Origin: Paragonimus westermani
Lineage: Eukaryota > Platyhelminthes > Trematoda > Plagiorchiida > Troglotrematidae
Assembly (NCBI GenBank): GCA_008508345.1
Contig: QNGE01000101.1
Coordinates: 179,509-243,508, forward strand
Direction: 5' to 3'
Length of the DNA stretch: 64,000 nt
Position 1 is the first letter of the stretch; each line of letters begins with the position of its first letter. Positions 1-14,552 of this stretch are shown one piece after another. The translations under genes were made by a program, and so were the position numbers. The notes under the pieces are model-generated. The model did no database searches. It saw only the letters and a program-made list of their open reading frames with translations, and was not told where the DNA came from.

Positions 1-122
1 AGCAATACATCAGTGGTTAACACTAATGCTTAACTGCCACACAACCATGAAGAAACAGCAAACTCTATATAGAAAGAGAGAAGGAAAAAGAAGGGGACGG
101 GAAGGGACCTAACTACTGAAAA
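1..122. other. Unassigned sequence left of the assembly gap
   Basis: No gene is visible. Bases about 70-110 form a purine-rich tract made almost only of A and G. An open frame that seems to cross the gap from here is an artefact of unknown bases being read as open. Confidence 0.6.
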
Positions 123-610
123 NNNNNNNNNNNNNNNNNNNNNNNNNNNNNNNNNNNNNNNNNNNNNNNNNNNNNNNNNNNNNNNNNNNNNNNNNNNNNN
201 NNNNNNNNNNNNNNNNNNNNNNNNNNNNNNNNNNNNNNNNNNNNNNNNNNNNNNNNNNNNNNNNNNNNNNNNNNNNNNNNNNNNNNNNNNNNNNNNNNNN
301 NNNNNNNNNNNNNNNNNNNNNNNNNNNNNNNNNNNNNNNNNNNNNNNNNNNNNNNNNNNNNNNNNNNNNNNNNNNNNNNNNNNNNNNNNNNNNNNNNNNN
401 NNNNNNNNNNNNNNNNNNNNNNNNNNNNNNNNNNNNNNNNNNNNNNNNNNNNNNNNNNNNNNNNNNNNNNNNNNNNNNNNNNNNNNNNNNNNNNNNNNNN
501 NNNNNNNNNNNNNNNNNNNNNNNNNNNNNNNNNNNNNNNNNNNNNNNNNNNNNNNNNNNNNNNNNNNNNNNNNNNNNNNNNNNNNNNNNNNNNNNNNNNN
601 NNNNNNNNNN
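123..610. other. Assembly gap (488 unknown bases)
   Basis: A continuous run of N. It cuts off the LINE reverse-transcriptase stub that enters it from the right on the minus strand, so the gap probably reflects a collapsed interspersed repeat. Gap size may be an estimate. Confidence 0.99.
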
Positions 611-765
611 GATTGAAAGTTGTCAAACAGCAACACCTTGTCGTCAGCATAATCAAGATCGGTCAGTCTTTCACCAGGTAGGAGGTCCACGCCGACATCT
701 TGTGAGTGCCGGAGACAATCCTCCATTATCTCAACAGTCTGATTCCACATAAAAAGCGTTATTCC
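611..765 (-). mobile_element. LINE (non-LTR retrotransposon) reverse transcriptase fragment
   Basis: The minus strand encodes about 50 residues that read like the palm domain of a non-LTR retrotransposon reverse transcriptase. A VEIMEDCL stretch is followed by VGVDLLPGERLTDLDYADD and then KVLLFDNFQ. YADD is the catalytic aspartate pair of motif C, and the preceding LTDLDYADD context is typical of CR1- or RTE-like LINEs of flatworms. The fragment is cut by the assembly gap at its C-terminal side. It loses similarity about 15 codons before VEIMED, so the upstream fingers and palm are absent or decayed. Which LINE clade it belongs to cannot be decided from this short piece. No promoter or poly(A) tail is visible. 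Confidence 0.75.
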
Positions 766-3700
766 TCACTTTACACCACATGATTTATTAATACGAACAA
801 TAAAAATGCACGTTCCTAAATTAAGCCTATGTTCCAAGATTAGCCCATTTCCGTTGAACAGTTGTCTGGAACCAGGCTATGGTAGAACCACAATAGCAAC
901 ATAACCTTGATTAAGATTAGTGAGCCTAAACCTCTAAATATTGTAAAACAATACTTTTGCGTTCACCAAATCAAAGCTGGTGTGCAACAAGTTAAAATAA
1001 TGCACGTACGGCTAATAATGATGAGATAACACAGGGGTTCACTTTAAATCGTTTGTATGAACGGGTTCCACGCTTCCTAATTACGTTCATACTTCTACTT
1101 AACACTTTCACCCCACCTCCGCGCGACATTTTTCGTACGATTGACTACAACTCACTTACGTGAGTGATGTGTAAGGTTGTTGGGCAGCTCGACTAAAGAG
1201 GTTAATAGTACCTATCTATCAGTATGGGTTTAATCCTGTTACCACGTTCACAGTATGTAACCGCTCCCTTGAGTTACGTTTAACCGGGAAAACATGCTTG
1301 GGTTTTCATATGAGGACAACTGTTGATTGCAAACCATGCTTCTAGCAAAGGATCATCGTATATCCTTCAGATCAACGGTAGAAAGCCATATTTTTTCGGG
1401 GGTCTATCGTAGGGTTTTTGGATCATTGTATTATTTCATACTGAACTCTGCATACCTAAAAAAACCTACCAATCTGTGCTGAGATTTTTTGCGATAAGGC
1501 AGCCTTTGAGCATTGTTTAAGAAAGGAAGCTTTGACATTAAAGCTCTTTCATGCGCTAAGAAGACTGCTGGTTTAAGGATTACTTATTCGGAAAACCAAC
1601 ACATGGAGTATGCAGTTGAAAATCACAACAAAGAAAATCAATCGTTTGCATGTGATTTTGGCCTAATGTACAGTTCACATATGGAAAGGAAACCATTTCG
1701 TGTTATTTTGCACTCCAATTTCTCTTTTACTCCCCCCTTCCACTTCAATTCCCGAGTACATGCGTGTGCTTCATTGCTGAGTGTTAACGCAATTAGTATA
1801 TTGTGACCTGTCGTCCTCATTACCGTTTGAAGTATGTCTACTACCAGCCATAATGTGCTAAATCAATTTGTAATCTGAAGGTTTTCCTTGACCACATAAT
1901 CAGTCCACTACCAGGTGTAATCGAAAATAGTCATATGTGAGCGCTTGTCTTCATTGGAGGATAACTTTGACTAACGGCGTAGTATTCATTAATTGCAAAG
2001 GTAAACTGTACAATGCATCTAGCTTTGAAATGTGTATCACTATTCTTTTTTGCAATTCTAAAGGGCACCTTTCTTTGAATACAAACAAATGTTTTCTATT
2101 TGCATACTTTATTGACTTCCCTACCAAATACAACGTGCCTGTTTCAGAATCGCTACCAGGTGACACCTAATGGGTACAGTCCACAGTGTACACAACTGAT
2201 TTCCCGTACGTACTGCACTAAAATCGAGAAGAATTTGACAGAGGTGAATTACTGACTAGGTCGGATAAACAAATCGGGCTGAGACAATGCACACCTACAA
2301 TGTATTGCGCAGGCAAGCACGACCAACATGTGGGGACATTTTACAATCAGCTCCTTTTTACCCAATAGCATTGCAATATAGCTAGCAACATTATAGTTAG
2401 TCAAATTGATGGAGTCAACTGTTTACCATCGATTCAATCAGCCTTAGATGTATGCATAAATGGCAATAGATTGTGTTGCCTCATCTGGATCAGCTGTAAC
2501 AAACACACTAGATTTTGGTTTCCAGGAAACAAATGATTATTACCAGCGCTGCGGTATTTAGAGTAATCTGACCAACTCGCTTCTGAAAACTGCTGCTGAG
2601 CTCTGTTGTTCCTGGATTCTTATAAAAACTCTGCGGGAAGGGAAAGAATTAGTCTTCTTAAACAGGTTTTTCTTTGGACAGAAATTTTCAAGGGAATAGT
2701 ATGTTGCTTTGTTCCAGTGTTTCAAGAAATGTAACTATAAGCTATGGTCGGCCAAGTCTCTAAAAATATATGGCATATGTGAACTCAGCAATTTAACTTT
2801 AACCATGAGATGTGAGCAAAATATCACCATTTCGTTTAGTTTGCTCGGTTCCTCACTCGAGGCAGTTGATCCACTCATTCAAATATGATACACTTCTAAG
2901 TAACGATAGCTTGTTGAGTTGGGCCAACTATACAGTTATTCATTAGTAGAAATTAGTGGAGTCTGTTAGGCTGAATATGTGATCGAAAGTAATCAGAGAT
3001 AAACGCTGTCCTTAATAATCAACCAACTAGCTAAAGTGCATATTGCAGCATATTCCATTTTTACTTCAACCAGCTTACAATGTTCAACACAATCAAATGC
3101 ATCCTAGCATGAACCGTTATCAGTATCTATCCTAGCCACTGCATCTTCCATCGTCTCGAAACATAGGAAAATGTGGTTAATCGATTTTCTCCTGCGCATG
3201 ATGTTTGCACGAAGCTGACTATAGGTCATACGGGAAGTATTCTAGGTAGGCATGGGAGTTAGATTCATTTTTTGCAATCAGAACCTTTTGTTGACAATCT
3301 GTTACAGTTACATCCAGAAGCTGCCGTTCTAACACAAACGCGAACTATTTACAATGGGTCGAGTTGACTTTTCATTGCTAAACCATCATAAATGTACAAA
3401 CCGACGTAAAATGGTCGCTTCTGTTCATGTTTAGTATTCCAGTCCTTGCGGGATTTCAAGGTCCACTAATTGACTATGTAAAGTTGAGGAACGGTTGAGC
3501 CCTTAAGCTTCATTTGTTGAACACAAACCGTACAGACGTGTACGTTCAAACATTTTAAGTGTATAAACAGTATATCGGGTGGTTGTAATAGAGATGAAAA
3601 TATTACACACAGGATTTCTATTTATGAAGTTTTAAAAAACAATCGTATGCGGTCTGGAGAATAACCCACTTCATCCCTCTCAACGACCAAAAAGATTCGT

Positions 3701-6700
3701 CAGTAATTACGAAGCTGTCAGTTACTTGAATGTGCCAGTTATTGACCTGGTTGAGGTCAGCGGCCTCAGTCGATGCTGGTATTCATGCCTCAGTGATTAG
3801 CAGCCGTAACTCACGTATCTTTGTGCTAAGTGACCTATGTTTGTTAAATCACTAATAGTTTCCGAGGCATTTAAATCTGTTAAATCCAAGGAAGAAAAAT
3901 CATCACTTACATGTAAGGCAATGACAGATTCATTAGATCATCAGTTGATGGAACAATACATTATGAGCGTGCATTTTTGAAGATTCGACACAACGCCAAC
4001 TCTGCCACGCATGATATCGGAAAGAAAAACATGCCACCTTTCACACTCATAGCACTCTTACAAACAAAATCTAGCCAGCTTACGGAAATCTTACCTAGAA
4101 GAAGCTGCTGAAAGAACATAGTGGGGGCACTTTTCATTTACCAGCTACCGCGTTGTAACACGATGGTCATTTGGATGGAGATTTCATCGGAAACACTGCA
4201 TGCGCAGCACAGAATGAAGCTCTGTGCAGCCCACGTTTGTACACAAAAAGCACAGATAATAAACAAACCAATCATGCTTTCAAAAGCCGTTGATAAATGC
4301 TTCGAGGGTTTCTATTGGGCAGCTGTTTCACTTCAACATGAGTGCTCAGAATAAAACTGAAATACATTTTACTGGTTCACAATAATCGAATACTAATGTA
4401 TTCTCCATTTGTAGCTAGAGTACGGAAGAGTAGGTCAATCAAGCGACTTAGCCCCTCTTCCAGCTGGTTCGGCAGCACGATTACGTCTTGATTTTGACTT
4501 TAATATTGATAAATTACTCATTTGAGTTCCTTTTTTCATTCTATAAATATGTGGTGGTCTGCTGGTGAATAAGCAAAGAGCGTATGTTTGTTCAGTTCTG
4601 TTCCAAATGAAAGTTTTAATATTAGCTATGAATCTAGCTAACGGTAAAGCAACCGAAATTGCTGCAACTTAGAAGTATACAGTAATCAATACATCCCTGA
4701 GGACAATGTAACAGTTTTTTTCGTTACATAAAGAGGGCAGAAAGCAAGAAAGGCAGCAAACAATTAAGACGAGGCGCAGAAATTGGGAAAATTATGTATT
4801 GAACATACGAAAAATTAGTACGCAGCTTGTTTGTTACTGGGTCTTGTGTTCACTACCAGGTGTTTGTGAAGTACAACGGTGGTTCTAAACAACACATCGC
4901 CTTCATCTGAAAAAAAGTAAGGCAATTACATGTGGGATGTATCCAGCAAGAACTTAAGTACAGTGACTGTTTTTGTACAGCGCTATTGAATGCTGAAATC
5001 TGTGTACACATAATCCACTGCACTTCTGTCATATAGTACCACTTCTTAATGGACGAGGAGTGGATTCAGTATTCGTCTGCTTTTACTTAAGCTTTGTTTG
5101 TCATCCTTGCTGAAAAACTGTCTAGTACGTGGGAAGCAATTACTTCAAAGAGAAACACTTACCAGAATCGTTGCGTCGCATGATTTGTTTTACGAGACCA
5201 TCTCACGATGTCACATCAGGTTCATGATACACTTGGATGAAGTCAGACGTCATGAAAAACGAGCAATACACAACATTAGAAAGGGAGATAAAAATGCAGC
5301 CACTAACCTAAAACTGTATTCAATGCGTGTAGTTTATTGTGGTAAATTTTTTGCCGGAACGTACGAACTGTTTGGACAGAGAACAAAACAGTATTGTTTG
5401 ACAATCTCTTTTTCACTCCGATGTTGCTTATGGTTCCCTGATAATCGACAAATAGAAAACGCATGGTTCGCGTTGATTTAGTTCAACGGTTTAGCAACTC
5501 TTCAGAAAAAACGTATTTGACGATATGAAAAAATTCTGTATTCCGTTCCATTGCAAATGTTGGTTGATCAGCTAAATATGGACAGACACAATCACACCAG
5601 CAAATATGAGATCAGAACCACAGCACGCTGATAAGATGTAGCAGCCACTTCGTGCTTACGATGCCGGTCGGGAGGTTTGACTTAATACTGTTTCGGTAAT
5701 GTGATTAACTTTAGTTTCTATTTGTGTCAGTAATTTTAATGAGCTAACTGAACAATTTCGTATCCAGCCGCCATATTCAATACATCACCATCAGCCTCAG
5801 GCTTTTGAGCAGCTGGTTTATCAAGTTGAATCAGGTGCTCCAAAGGTCCGTTCAACCATTTGAGTAGGAATCCGGCCGCACGCTCTGCTAATCATTGAAT
5901 TAGTCTACATACGTAAAGGTCCTTGGCATGCAAATTCCAATAGTACGCGACATGAAGAACAGGTCAGCTAGACGAACATGTTTCGTGGCTATGAAGGAGT
6001 GTACTCTTTGCGATCGGTTTTCGCGTTCAGCATCTGCATTTTTTGAACCTTGCCGGAAGGTCATCGTTCGTGTATTGTCACAACTCCCACCTTGTTCCGC
6101 TGGGTTAGCTTGTCAAACAATCACACGTTAATTTAAAATAAGCTATGATTTAGTACGGAGGCTGACGTCTAATCAAACAAAATCCCCTTTCAAGTGTGTG
6201 CAAGCATTTTTGTGGGTTTCTTAGTCACATAAGCCTTACAGTCAGCTAATTTTTAGATGTAATCATCGACCGGCATTTCTCAGATTAATACTCACTGATA
6301 GTGCATACTCTAGTTCAGACGAGAATTTGCTGTTAGTCCCCGTACACCTGAAACGACTGTGCAAACCAAAACGTTGGAGACATGATTGGACCTGTCTTGT
6401 TTTTGTGAACAAATAATCGTCGGTCTTAGAACTAACTGTACATTCTCACAGAATATCACGTGTGTCAACCACCTACACATATCCCAAGGGTTAATTTCTC
6501 ATCACTTAGTGAAAGAAATGAGCACACCCACTCTTATTGTGATGTTGGCGCTGACAAACCATCACTACGCGATAGAAACTGCTGGTGACGCAGTTAGTGT
6601 AAGTGGAGAACTGTCAACTTTTCATGGTCACTAAACTGCCAGGAATATCACCTTGTGTCACATACAACAGTAGTAGGTTGTCAATTCACCTGATTAACGT

Positions 6701-9700
6701 ACGAAGGTGTTCGTTGTAAGCAATACGCCTGGGCTTTTACACTTGGCAACTAGGGGGTACTTTCAACAGCTGAGAACACGTCTTGGTGTCATTACATCAG
6801 CCTGTCTTGTAACCAACTATTCTTACTGCGCTGTAACCATATCCACCATATACACGGGACAATTTCCAAGCAAACTAGCTCAACAAGTTTCACGCAACTT
6901 GGGCTGTGGTGCTGAGAAAATAAAATTCAAACACCAGCTATTGCGATGCTAAATAAGGCCAGAATTTTTGCGGTGCGCACGCTAGTTTTGTAAACTGCAA
7001 CTGTGAGAGCAGATGTTCTCAAGTCCAATATATATGCCAGCGAATTTGATAAAGTTGTATTTGCTCCGTTTTTGCTGATTGTCATAAGTTGCAGCAGAGC
7101 AAATATGTGCTTCGGGGCCTTTATCTGTACATATGGTTTGATGTATCAACATATGCGCCACTCTCATAAATCAACTGTCAGATGAAGTAGGTGGTCCACT
7201 GGCAGCATCCAAACTGACAGATTGCACGCACGAAAATAAACTCACTAATTTTCACGCCTTGCAGATTACACATAGAATGAAGCAGAATATAAAATTGTGT
7301 GACCACACGCACCCATAAAACTGGTTAACATAAATTCGGAGAATTAGGTGCATGTCGGTCACAACTTCCGTGAAGTTGGTTCATGTGACACACAAGGCCC
7401 TGATAACAAGGTTGCAGGAGTGATATCACAAAAGGATTGCTTTTCTGTGCGCGATGAGTATTCCGCAACTAATAAGTTACATGGGTTAGTGGCTAATCTC
7501 TGCCAATGTGGAGAGATTATTAAAATGTCACGTCTGCTGCAAGGGGCAGAGATCAACTTCTTACCAAACAAAGGGACCCAGTGTCAGTGAAACCAAACCA
7601 CAGCCAATCTTAGATTGTGTACATCTGTTTCAGCAGGAACAACTTATACCGTTGGGAACAGCGAACAATATCAACTCCGGTTAATTTGTAGCAATCCATG
7701 TGTGAATAAATGGATCAACTCAAAAACGATGCTCCACACGTTTACAGTTTTAATCTTCAAGTTGAATGCTTGGTAAGCAAACCTGTGCACACAGTTCCAT
7801 ATTAAATGTGTCTTGTGAATCATCAGCTTTGTTTGCGTTCCATAGATATATGAACCAATTTGTCATTAACGGTTGATAGTCAGTTATCCACAATTATAAC
7901 AAGTCAGCACCGCGATCAATAAATCATAATCAAAGCCGGTTTCTTTAGACAGTTTTCTGTAACGTCATTTCATTCAGTCTATAGATAGAGTCAAATACAC
8001 CCATGAGCACTTAGTTTTATGAGAAAGATAAACGATGTTAATCAGGAAATTCAAATTGATCACACTAAAGAGTTGAAATTTTTCCATTGAAATAATCAAA
8101 TCATTTGATGTCAGCAGCCATGATAATTACGCGATTTTTTGAAATGTTTTGTTCTGAGCCTTACTTTAACAAGCCTTCCTTGAGCGTCATTATTGTAGGT
8201 TGGTTCAAATAGCCTAAAAGTGTAAAGCGCAATACTATTACAAACGTGTTTAGATTATTCCACCCAGACCGATGGTAGTTCATTAAACAATCGATATTTT
8301 TTGCATTATCGATATCTGTCTTTTGTTCGGAATGATAGATTGTCCGCTCAGTTGGCATCTGGCCAAAATGTATCAGTTTTTACAAGTGGTTTCTATGACC
8401 ATATTCAGCAACCACTGGGAACATCAAACAGAATCCTATATTGCTAATTTCGAATGCTTGGTCTCTAGCTGTGACTTTCCAGCCTGTATCATCGTTATCA
8501 TTTTCGTGAAAAAGTGTTATGTGAAATGTATGCTTCAGCAGTATTCGTTAGTTATTCATAGCTAACATACATGCAATAATATTGAGATTACCAAAAAGAG
8601 AATAAGTTGCAAGCAACGCAACATAATTACCATAACCAACAATCAAAACGCGATTTCGATAAAGTGTTTAACACGTTTGAATATTTGAGTTTTTTACGAC
8701 GACAAAATGAGACTCAATATAAAACGAAGGAAAATCCGACAGTAGGTAACAGAGAAGGTAATCAAAACGTAACACAGCAAGTGGGGTGAGCGTAAAACTC
8801 ATATCGCGATTTTAGCATTATGGAAATTTGTGCGTAGACAATCACTGTCTAAGTGGAAATCAAGGTGGATAATTTTAACCCTACTGCTTTGATTGTTTTG
8901 TCGTTGAGGACCCAAATCCGGTAACCGTGTAGTAATTCGCCTATTGTTGTGAATGGCCAACGTTCTCCAAGTGATGAAATACTTGCAGACTCATATGTAA
9001 TAATGTCTCCATGCTTTCCATAATTTCGCGTAACAACAAAAATTGTTATTCTGCAAGTAGTGTAAACAGTACGAATTGCCCACTGTTTACTTTATCACAC
9101 ATTTCAAGCACACGACTCAATCGAGTATATCAGATGAACCTGTTCAGAAGATAAAAAGACTCGCCAATATCTATGGGTAGCTTGAGCCAAATGCTAGACG
9201 TAAATATATTATTTTTGTGAGTCTCCCAATATTCCAAATGAATGTATATTCAACAAAAATATTGTGGAAAACATTAGAAAGCATCTGTGAGTTGTGCCGA
9301 ACGTGCAGGTTTAACTGGCGCCCCCATTGCATATTAATTTGCGGTAAAGGTTTTGTAGTTGAACGCAAAGAAGAAAACAGTTATTTTTTCATTATTACAT
9401 TATAATGTCTCCTTAGGGGAGATAGTAAAAAACACCACTTGAATATCGTATGGTACTTAATGCCAACGACTGGAAAAATCAAAGGTAACGTTCTTTTGCA
9501 AGCCCTCGTAATGTTTCATTCCACGGCACCATTTTATTGCGACACAACTCTGACTAGAAGTGACGATTTTTATTTAAGACGCTAATGGGACCCACAATAG
9601 TTTACACTTCTGCTAGATGACCGCTTCATCACCTATTTGTGATCATTTATCCGATGCTTGTTTCACTTTATCTCTAGCGGTTGTTTAACAAGTGCCCTTG

Positions 9701-12700
9701 AGATAAGTTGGGTTCATTGAGGAATACTATGCACCATATGCCAGTCACAGTTTCATACATTAGCTGAACGGTATATATACATAAATCTTTGAAACTTACG
9801 GAGTGCTACTAGATGTAACCATCCATTTTTCGACAAAATATGACAGAAAATTTTGATTGCATGTTATGCAAAGAAAATAAATTTCAAGCAGCCAGGTGTT
9901 CTGATAAATTTTGAAGATAATTAAGGATAAATGCTTGTCAGAAACCAACAACGTCCATATGGCACAAATAAGATTCTTGTCAAGCAAGTAGATAAAGATA
10001 AGCAAAACATATACGATTGAACGGCATCAACATCTGGTAACACAAAGGAAATTGGAACAGGACATTAGAACGGATTGTCGATGAAAATGGAGATTTTTTG
10101 AATGGTACATGGAAAAGACGAACTGAGTGATGGATTATGGCATGTAATGCCATGCTTACATCAGTTAATCGGGTGATCATGTTTCGATACCGTTCAAGTT
10201 ATTCTGCAGTAGGTCACTGAATAAAGGTAACGAAGGAGTAAATATGATACCACGGATAACAAACCACAATTTATCGGCAAAATCAGTAGTCAACTAATTA
10301 TGGGAAGTTCACGCGAGCACAAAAAGCTAATAACAAATGGACAGAGCTGATAATTAATGGGTGTCAATCTAATGAAATAGTCATCGCGTCACCGGTTGGA
10401 AATAACGGAACAATTAGCACGCCTACTTCTAGGACGATTAATTGACCCGAATGTTATACAAAAGTGAACGTAGCTCACTGCTTACACGCAACATTTCAGT
10501 CGTACTTGATAACGCACTGAACGTCACGGGTTGCTCAAGGACATGTCACTGAAACTTGAACAGCTAAAGGGAGAAAAACGCGAGTCTCTTGCCACTGTAC
10601 AGAATGGCTGCATTTAACGTTATACACGAAAACTGCTGTTAACTTTAGGTAGTGTTTTAATAGAGTACACCTACATTCAAACTGAGTCAAGTCGCATCAG
10701 AAAGATACATTTTGCATCGAGCCAGGTGACTTTTCAGCCTTTTATACAAGAGCACGTTTTTACCGAAAGTCAGTTTTAAGGCATAAAACCTTCAGTACGC
10801 CAGTGAAATTCAAAGGGAGGTCAAGAGAATCGGTGGCTGTTGTTATCAGTTGTAAAGGATAACTTCTGCTCTGGATTTCAGGTTAGTTCATTCATGGTGT
10901 GACGATCAAAACAAAAGTAACGGAAGAATAGTAAGACCGAGTATAAGCAAATAGATGTTTTTACAATGGCCGATTGAAAACGTGAAAACAGGCTCAAGGG
11001 AATATACGATTACATAGAGTCCCATAGAACGTTTGCTAAAAATCGTTGACGCCCTCTCAGATAACGAGAGGCACAATGTCGACAAAATGTTTGCTGGAAA
11101 TTTTACTGCAACAAGAAGTTAGGAGTTCTTTTACAAAATCCAGGGCAAGAAACAGGTTAGAAACATGTTCATTGGCAGCAAAACAGGTGTAATACAATTG
11201 TAGTTAGTGAAAGAGGTGTAATGCGTCCATCACAAAAAGAAAGATTTCGAAATTTGACAAATCCGTCAGTAACTCAACGTGAAGAGGTCGTTCTTTCTCA
11301 AAGTAGTGATAGGAAACAGAAAAGATGAAGGTCATTTATCTGTACGAGAAGAAAGAAGTCCATGCGAAGGTCTCCCATTTTTGATTGAGCTTCATAAATG
11401 AAAATAGGATGTTAATATGTATGGAGACAAACTGCAGAAACTGTTGGTTTGGACAGGCTGTCCATCAGGGTGGGATGAGAAAATCCGGTTTCTTCCGAAT
11501 ACTGAAATACCCACAGGTCTGATTACAAACATATGTCTGTCCGATGGCATGTATGCCATATTCAGTGAAAATAAGAAATGGGAGGGGATTTCACACTTTA
11601 CTGTAACGGAGCCAGTGGCCAGTAGCAGCGAGGCCTGCCTATCAAAATGAATAATCTGACTTCGACTTGTAAAGCAATGGTGTACGGCAGGAGTGTTGAA
11701 TTCTGTAGGTGTTCTCGAAACTTTCCGTTTATTCGGTAGCCTCCATCACTAAATACCTTATTACTGTACGTAAAATTTAGAAGGTTCATCTTACATCTGG
11801 TGGACTTTGTAGTGCGTTTGACAGAGGAATAAAGTTTTGATTAAAGTCCTCTATTTTTCTTTCCGAAATCTCACAGGTCAAAGGGGGGAAAATCCGTCCG
11901 CAGGAGCTGAAACTGCTTCCTAAACCAGCAAATACCACAGTAGATGCTTAGTTGACTCGTCAGGTGATCATAACTGGTAGGCGAGTCGTCATGAGCAAAC
12001 AATTTCAAGACAGATGAAGCTATCATTTCTTTATGTCTGCTGCAGCTGCTCGGAAGAGAATTCTGACGTCTGTTTCCGAAATCTCCGTAATGAGTAAGGA
12101 GCTCGTGACTTGTCTGACTGTAAACCATGGAAGGAAGCCTCAAGAGGAGAATGTCAGATGTACAAGTTGGAGCGCGCCTGTGGACTGCTGCGTTTTATTG
12201 GGGAATGATAAGTGAACATGTGCATCCAGAACTGTAAGAAAGGCAACAATGTTGTGCACATGGAAAATGTTCAGGAGGGTGACACGGACACATCGCACGC
12301 AAAAAACAATAACCTAGTTAGAGCATCCAAGTTGGTTATCAGAGAGCCATCGTCGAAGTTGTTGGACTCCATGACAAGACAGATAGGAAATGGATCAAGA
12401 TTAAATACCACAAGTTAACGAAAACTACACAGGAATCTGAATATGCAAACGACAGTTGGACAGCTCTAATAAACGCCCGAATAATTAAACTCAACTCGCA
12501 AGAGCGGACATCAGTGTCATCGATTTCTGCAGTAACCTCTTCATCACGCCGTCCATATCACACACGGCGATTTACACTAGAAGATGCGAAACATTCTTTT
12601 CCTACAACTTATTCATACTCAAGTTGGTTTGTTAAGGATGTTGGATGACATTGTTCACTGCAGGTATCTTTTGAACAAGGAATGTAGGCTACTAATTACG

Positions 12701-14546
12701 AACGAAAATAAATGCAGTTCACTGATGTTACGCTTTCACAGTCCAGCCCGCAATTCTGCGTTATGTATTCTTGACTCTTACTTCGGTTTTCTTTGTTCTT
12801 AACTGCTTAACCAACGGACAAAAATTGAGAAAACGTGGAAACATAAGACGATAACATATAATCGCCAGAGTATTTTAGCACAAAGTTGTGTGCACAATGA
12901 GGATGCCTAAAAAACAACCGAATTTGAGACTATCTAAGAAAATATTGAATAGTGAATGAGTAAACAGCATCCTGGATGTTACTGAAATGTTTTGCACTGT
13001 CAGGTTTGAAGGTTCCACTTTTCAACTCAGATAAATAAGTGTATATTTTCAGGTATGAAATGCGTTTCCCAATTAATGTACTAGACTAAATATTTGTGTT
13101 TCTAAATGAGAGATTAAACGGTGAATTAATGTGTGTTTCATTTACGAATGAAGCATTCAGTCGTATACGGTAGCAAAATTGTCTCAAGGAACATAAAACA
13201 ATAAACATGAATAATTCAGTCAATAGAATGTCTGGTTTCTCGATAAAACACTAACAACAAAGAACGTACATGAGTCCGTTAATTACAAAATTAGGTCAAG
13301 GTTTGTTACGTATTAAAAGTCAGTGTTGCTATTGTATGCGGGTGAAAACATTTACCGCAAACAGTTAGTAAAATCTAACAGGTGGCATCGGTTGCTGAAA
13401 TAAAAGTGGAAAAGATTCCAACATTTGGTTCAGTTATTTTCATACACAACACTTAGAAAGAATGCGTTTATTTAGTTGTGTGCACGAGCAGGATCAAATC
13501 ATCAAGGATGGCTACCACAGACACGGAGAGCTAGCGAAACTTTCGTTAGGTCGACGTGGATATCAAGGTTTAGATATTCCACAACCTGCTTAAAGAACTT
13601 TAGCAAAAAGCACGACGCATGGGAAGTTACTATATAGAAGGCTATAAGCGGTGAGAATAGCACAGCTGTTTACATAAGTATAAGAGTAAAATGCTGTCAA
13701 TAAACCGTGGTTGCTGAAGACTGCAAAATACACCGATGTGGCACACGAAAATGCTAAGTTTTTCAACGGACGAACTTTGCAGTGGGCGCGATGCATACAG
13801 TGAAAATCTTTCATGCAGTAAGTCTGTGGAAAACAAAACATTATCGGTTCAACTTAATTGAGTTTCCAAAATTTGCTGAGAAGTCAATAGCTGCAGCTAA
13901 TGCAACTCATTAGCACATCTATTCAAAATGCTGGATGTGTAACAGAATTCACAGTCTAGTTCATAATATGAACCATTATAATGAAATATATATAATCAGT
14001 ATACAACTTTAACAAACCTTTATACTGCAGACATGTTACCATCATTTATTTATCTGCCAATCATATTCAACACACCGAATTTTACGCTGAGTGTGCTGTT
14101 TTAACAATTATAAATAACTCTTTTGACATGGTGGTGAACACCTTAAATTTTGATTTAACTTATCTCAATTTTATCAGCACTGTCCCGTTTTCTTGCTGTC
14201 AGGTATATCATAACGTTTATCGCTGATTGTTTAATACGATTACGTTTAATTACAAAGTGTAAGATAAAATGTTGAGTTCACCTATCAACCGGTACACATT
14301 AGTGTGCAATTACCAACATTCATCACCTCCGCATAAAAATGCTGGTTTCATTTGGGATGAGATAAAATTGTTTAGTTGTAGCTTCGAACCGTCGGCAAAA
14401 GAACACATTCTGTTAATAATTTTCTGAATTAATCGCCTTGTTCGTTGAACCGCTTAAATAAAAGACAGTTCTGCACACACAGTATACTCCTTATCTAGTT
14501 CATGGTACGAGGAAGAATGCATTATTTGGATAATGACGGTTTCCCA
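766..14546. other. Long gene-free stretch
   Basis: I see no recognisable protein domain, RNA gene or mobile-element motif here. The longest open frame, 5098-5481 plus (127 codons), has no recognised domain, no signal peptide and ordinary intergenic composition, and is best taken as chance. A decamer CTACCAGGTG recurs at 1908, 2153 and 4853. Small exons of intron-rich genes cannot be excluded by reading alone. Confidence 0.5.
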
Positions 14547-14552
14547 TTTATT
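14547..14552 (-). terminator. Candidate poly(A) signal of the receptor gene
   Basis: AATAAA on the minus strand, about 566 bases downstream of the receptor stop codon. It is the first canonical hexamer I find in the sense direction after the stop. Hexamers are common in AT-rich DNA, so this is only a candidate end of the transcript. Confidence 0.25.

Noticed and set aside
30..750. Open frames running through the assembly gap on the minus strand
   Set aside because: They are open only because unknown bases cannot give stops. Only the last part, 611-765, has real LINE similarity.
5098..5481. 127-codon plus-strand frame
   Set aside because: No domain, membrane segment, signal peptide or neighbour support; compatible with chance.
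8190..8210. GGTTCAAATAGCC as a polymerase III box B
   Set aside because: The last positions of the box do not match and no box A lies at a suitable distance upstream.
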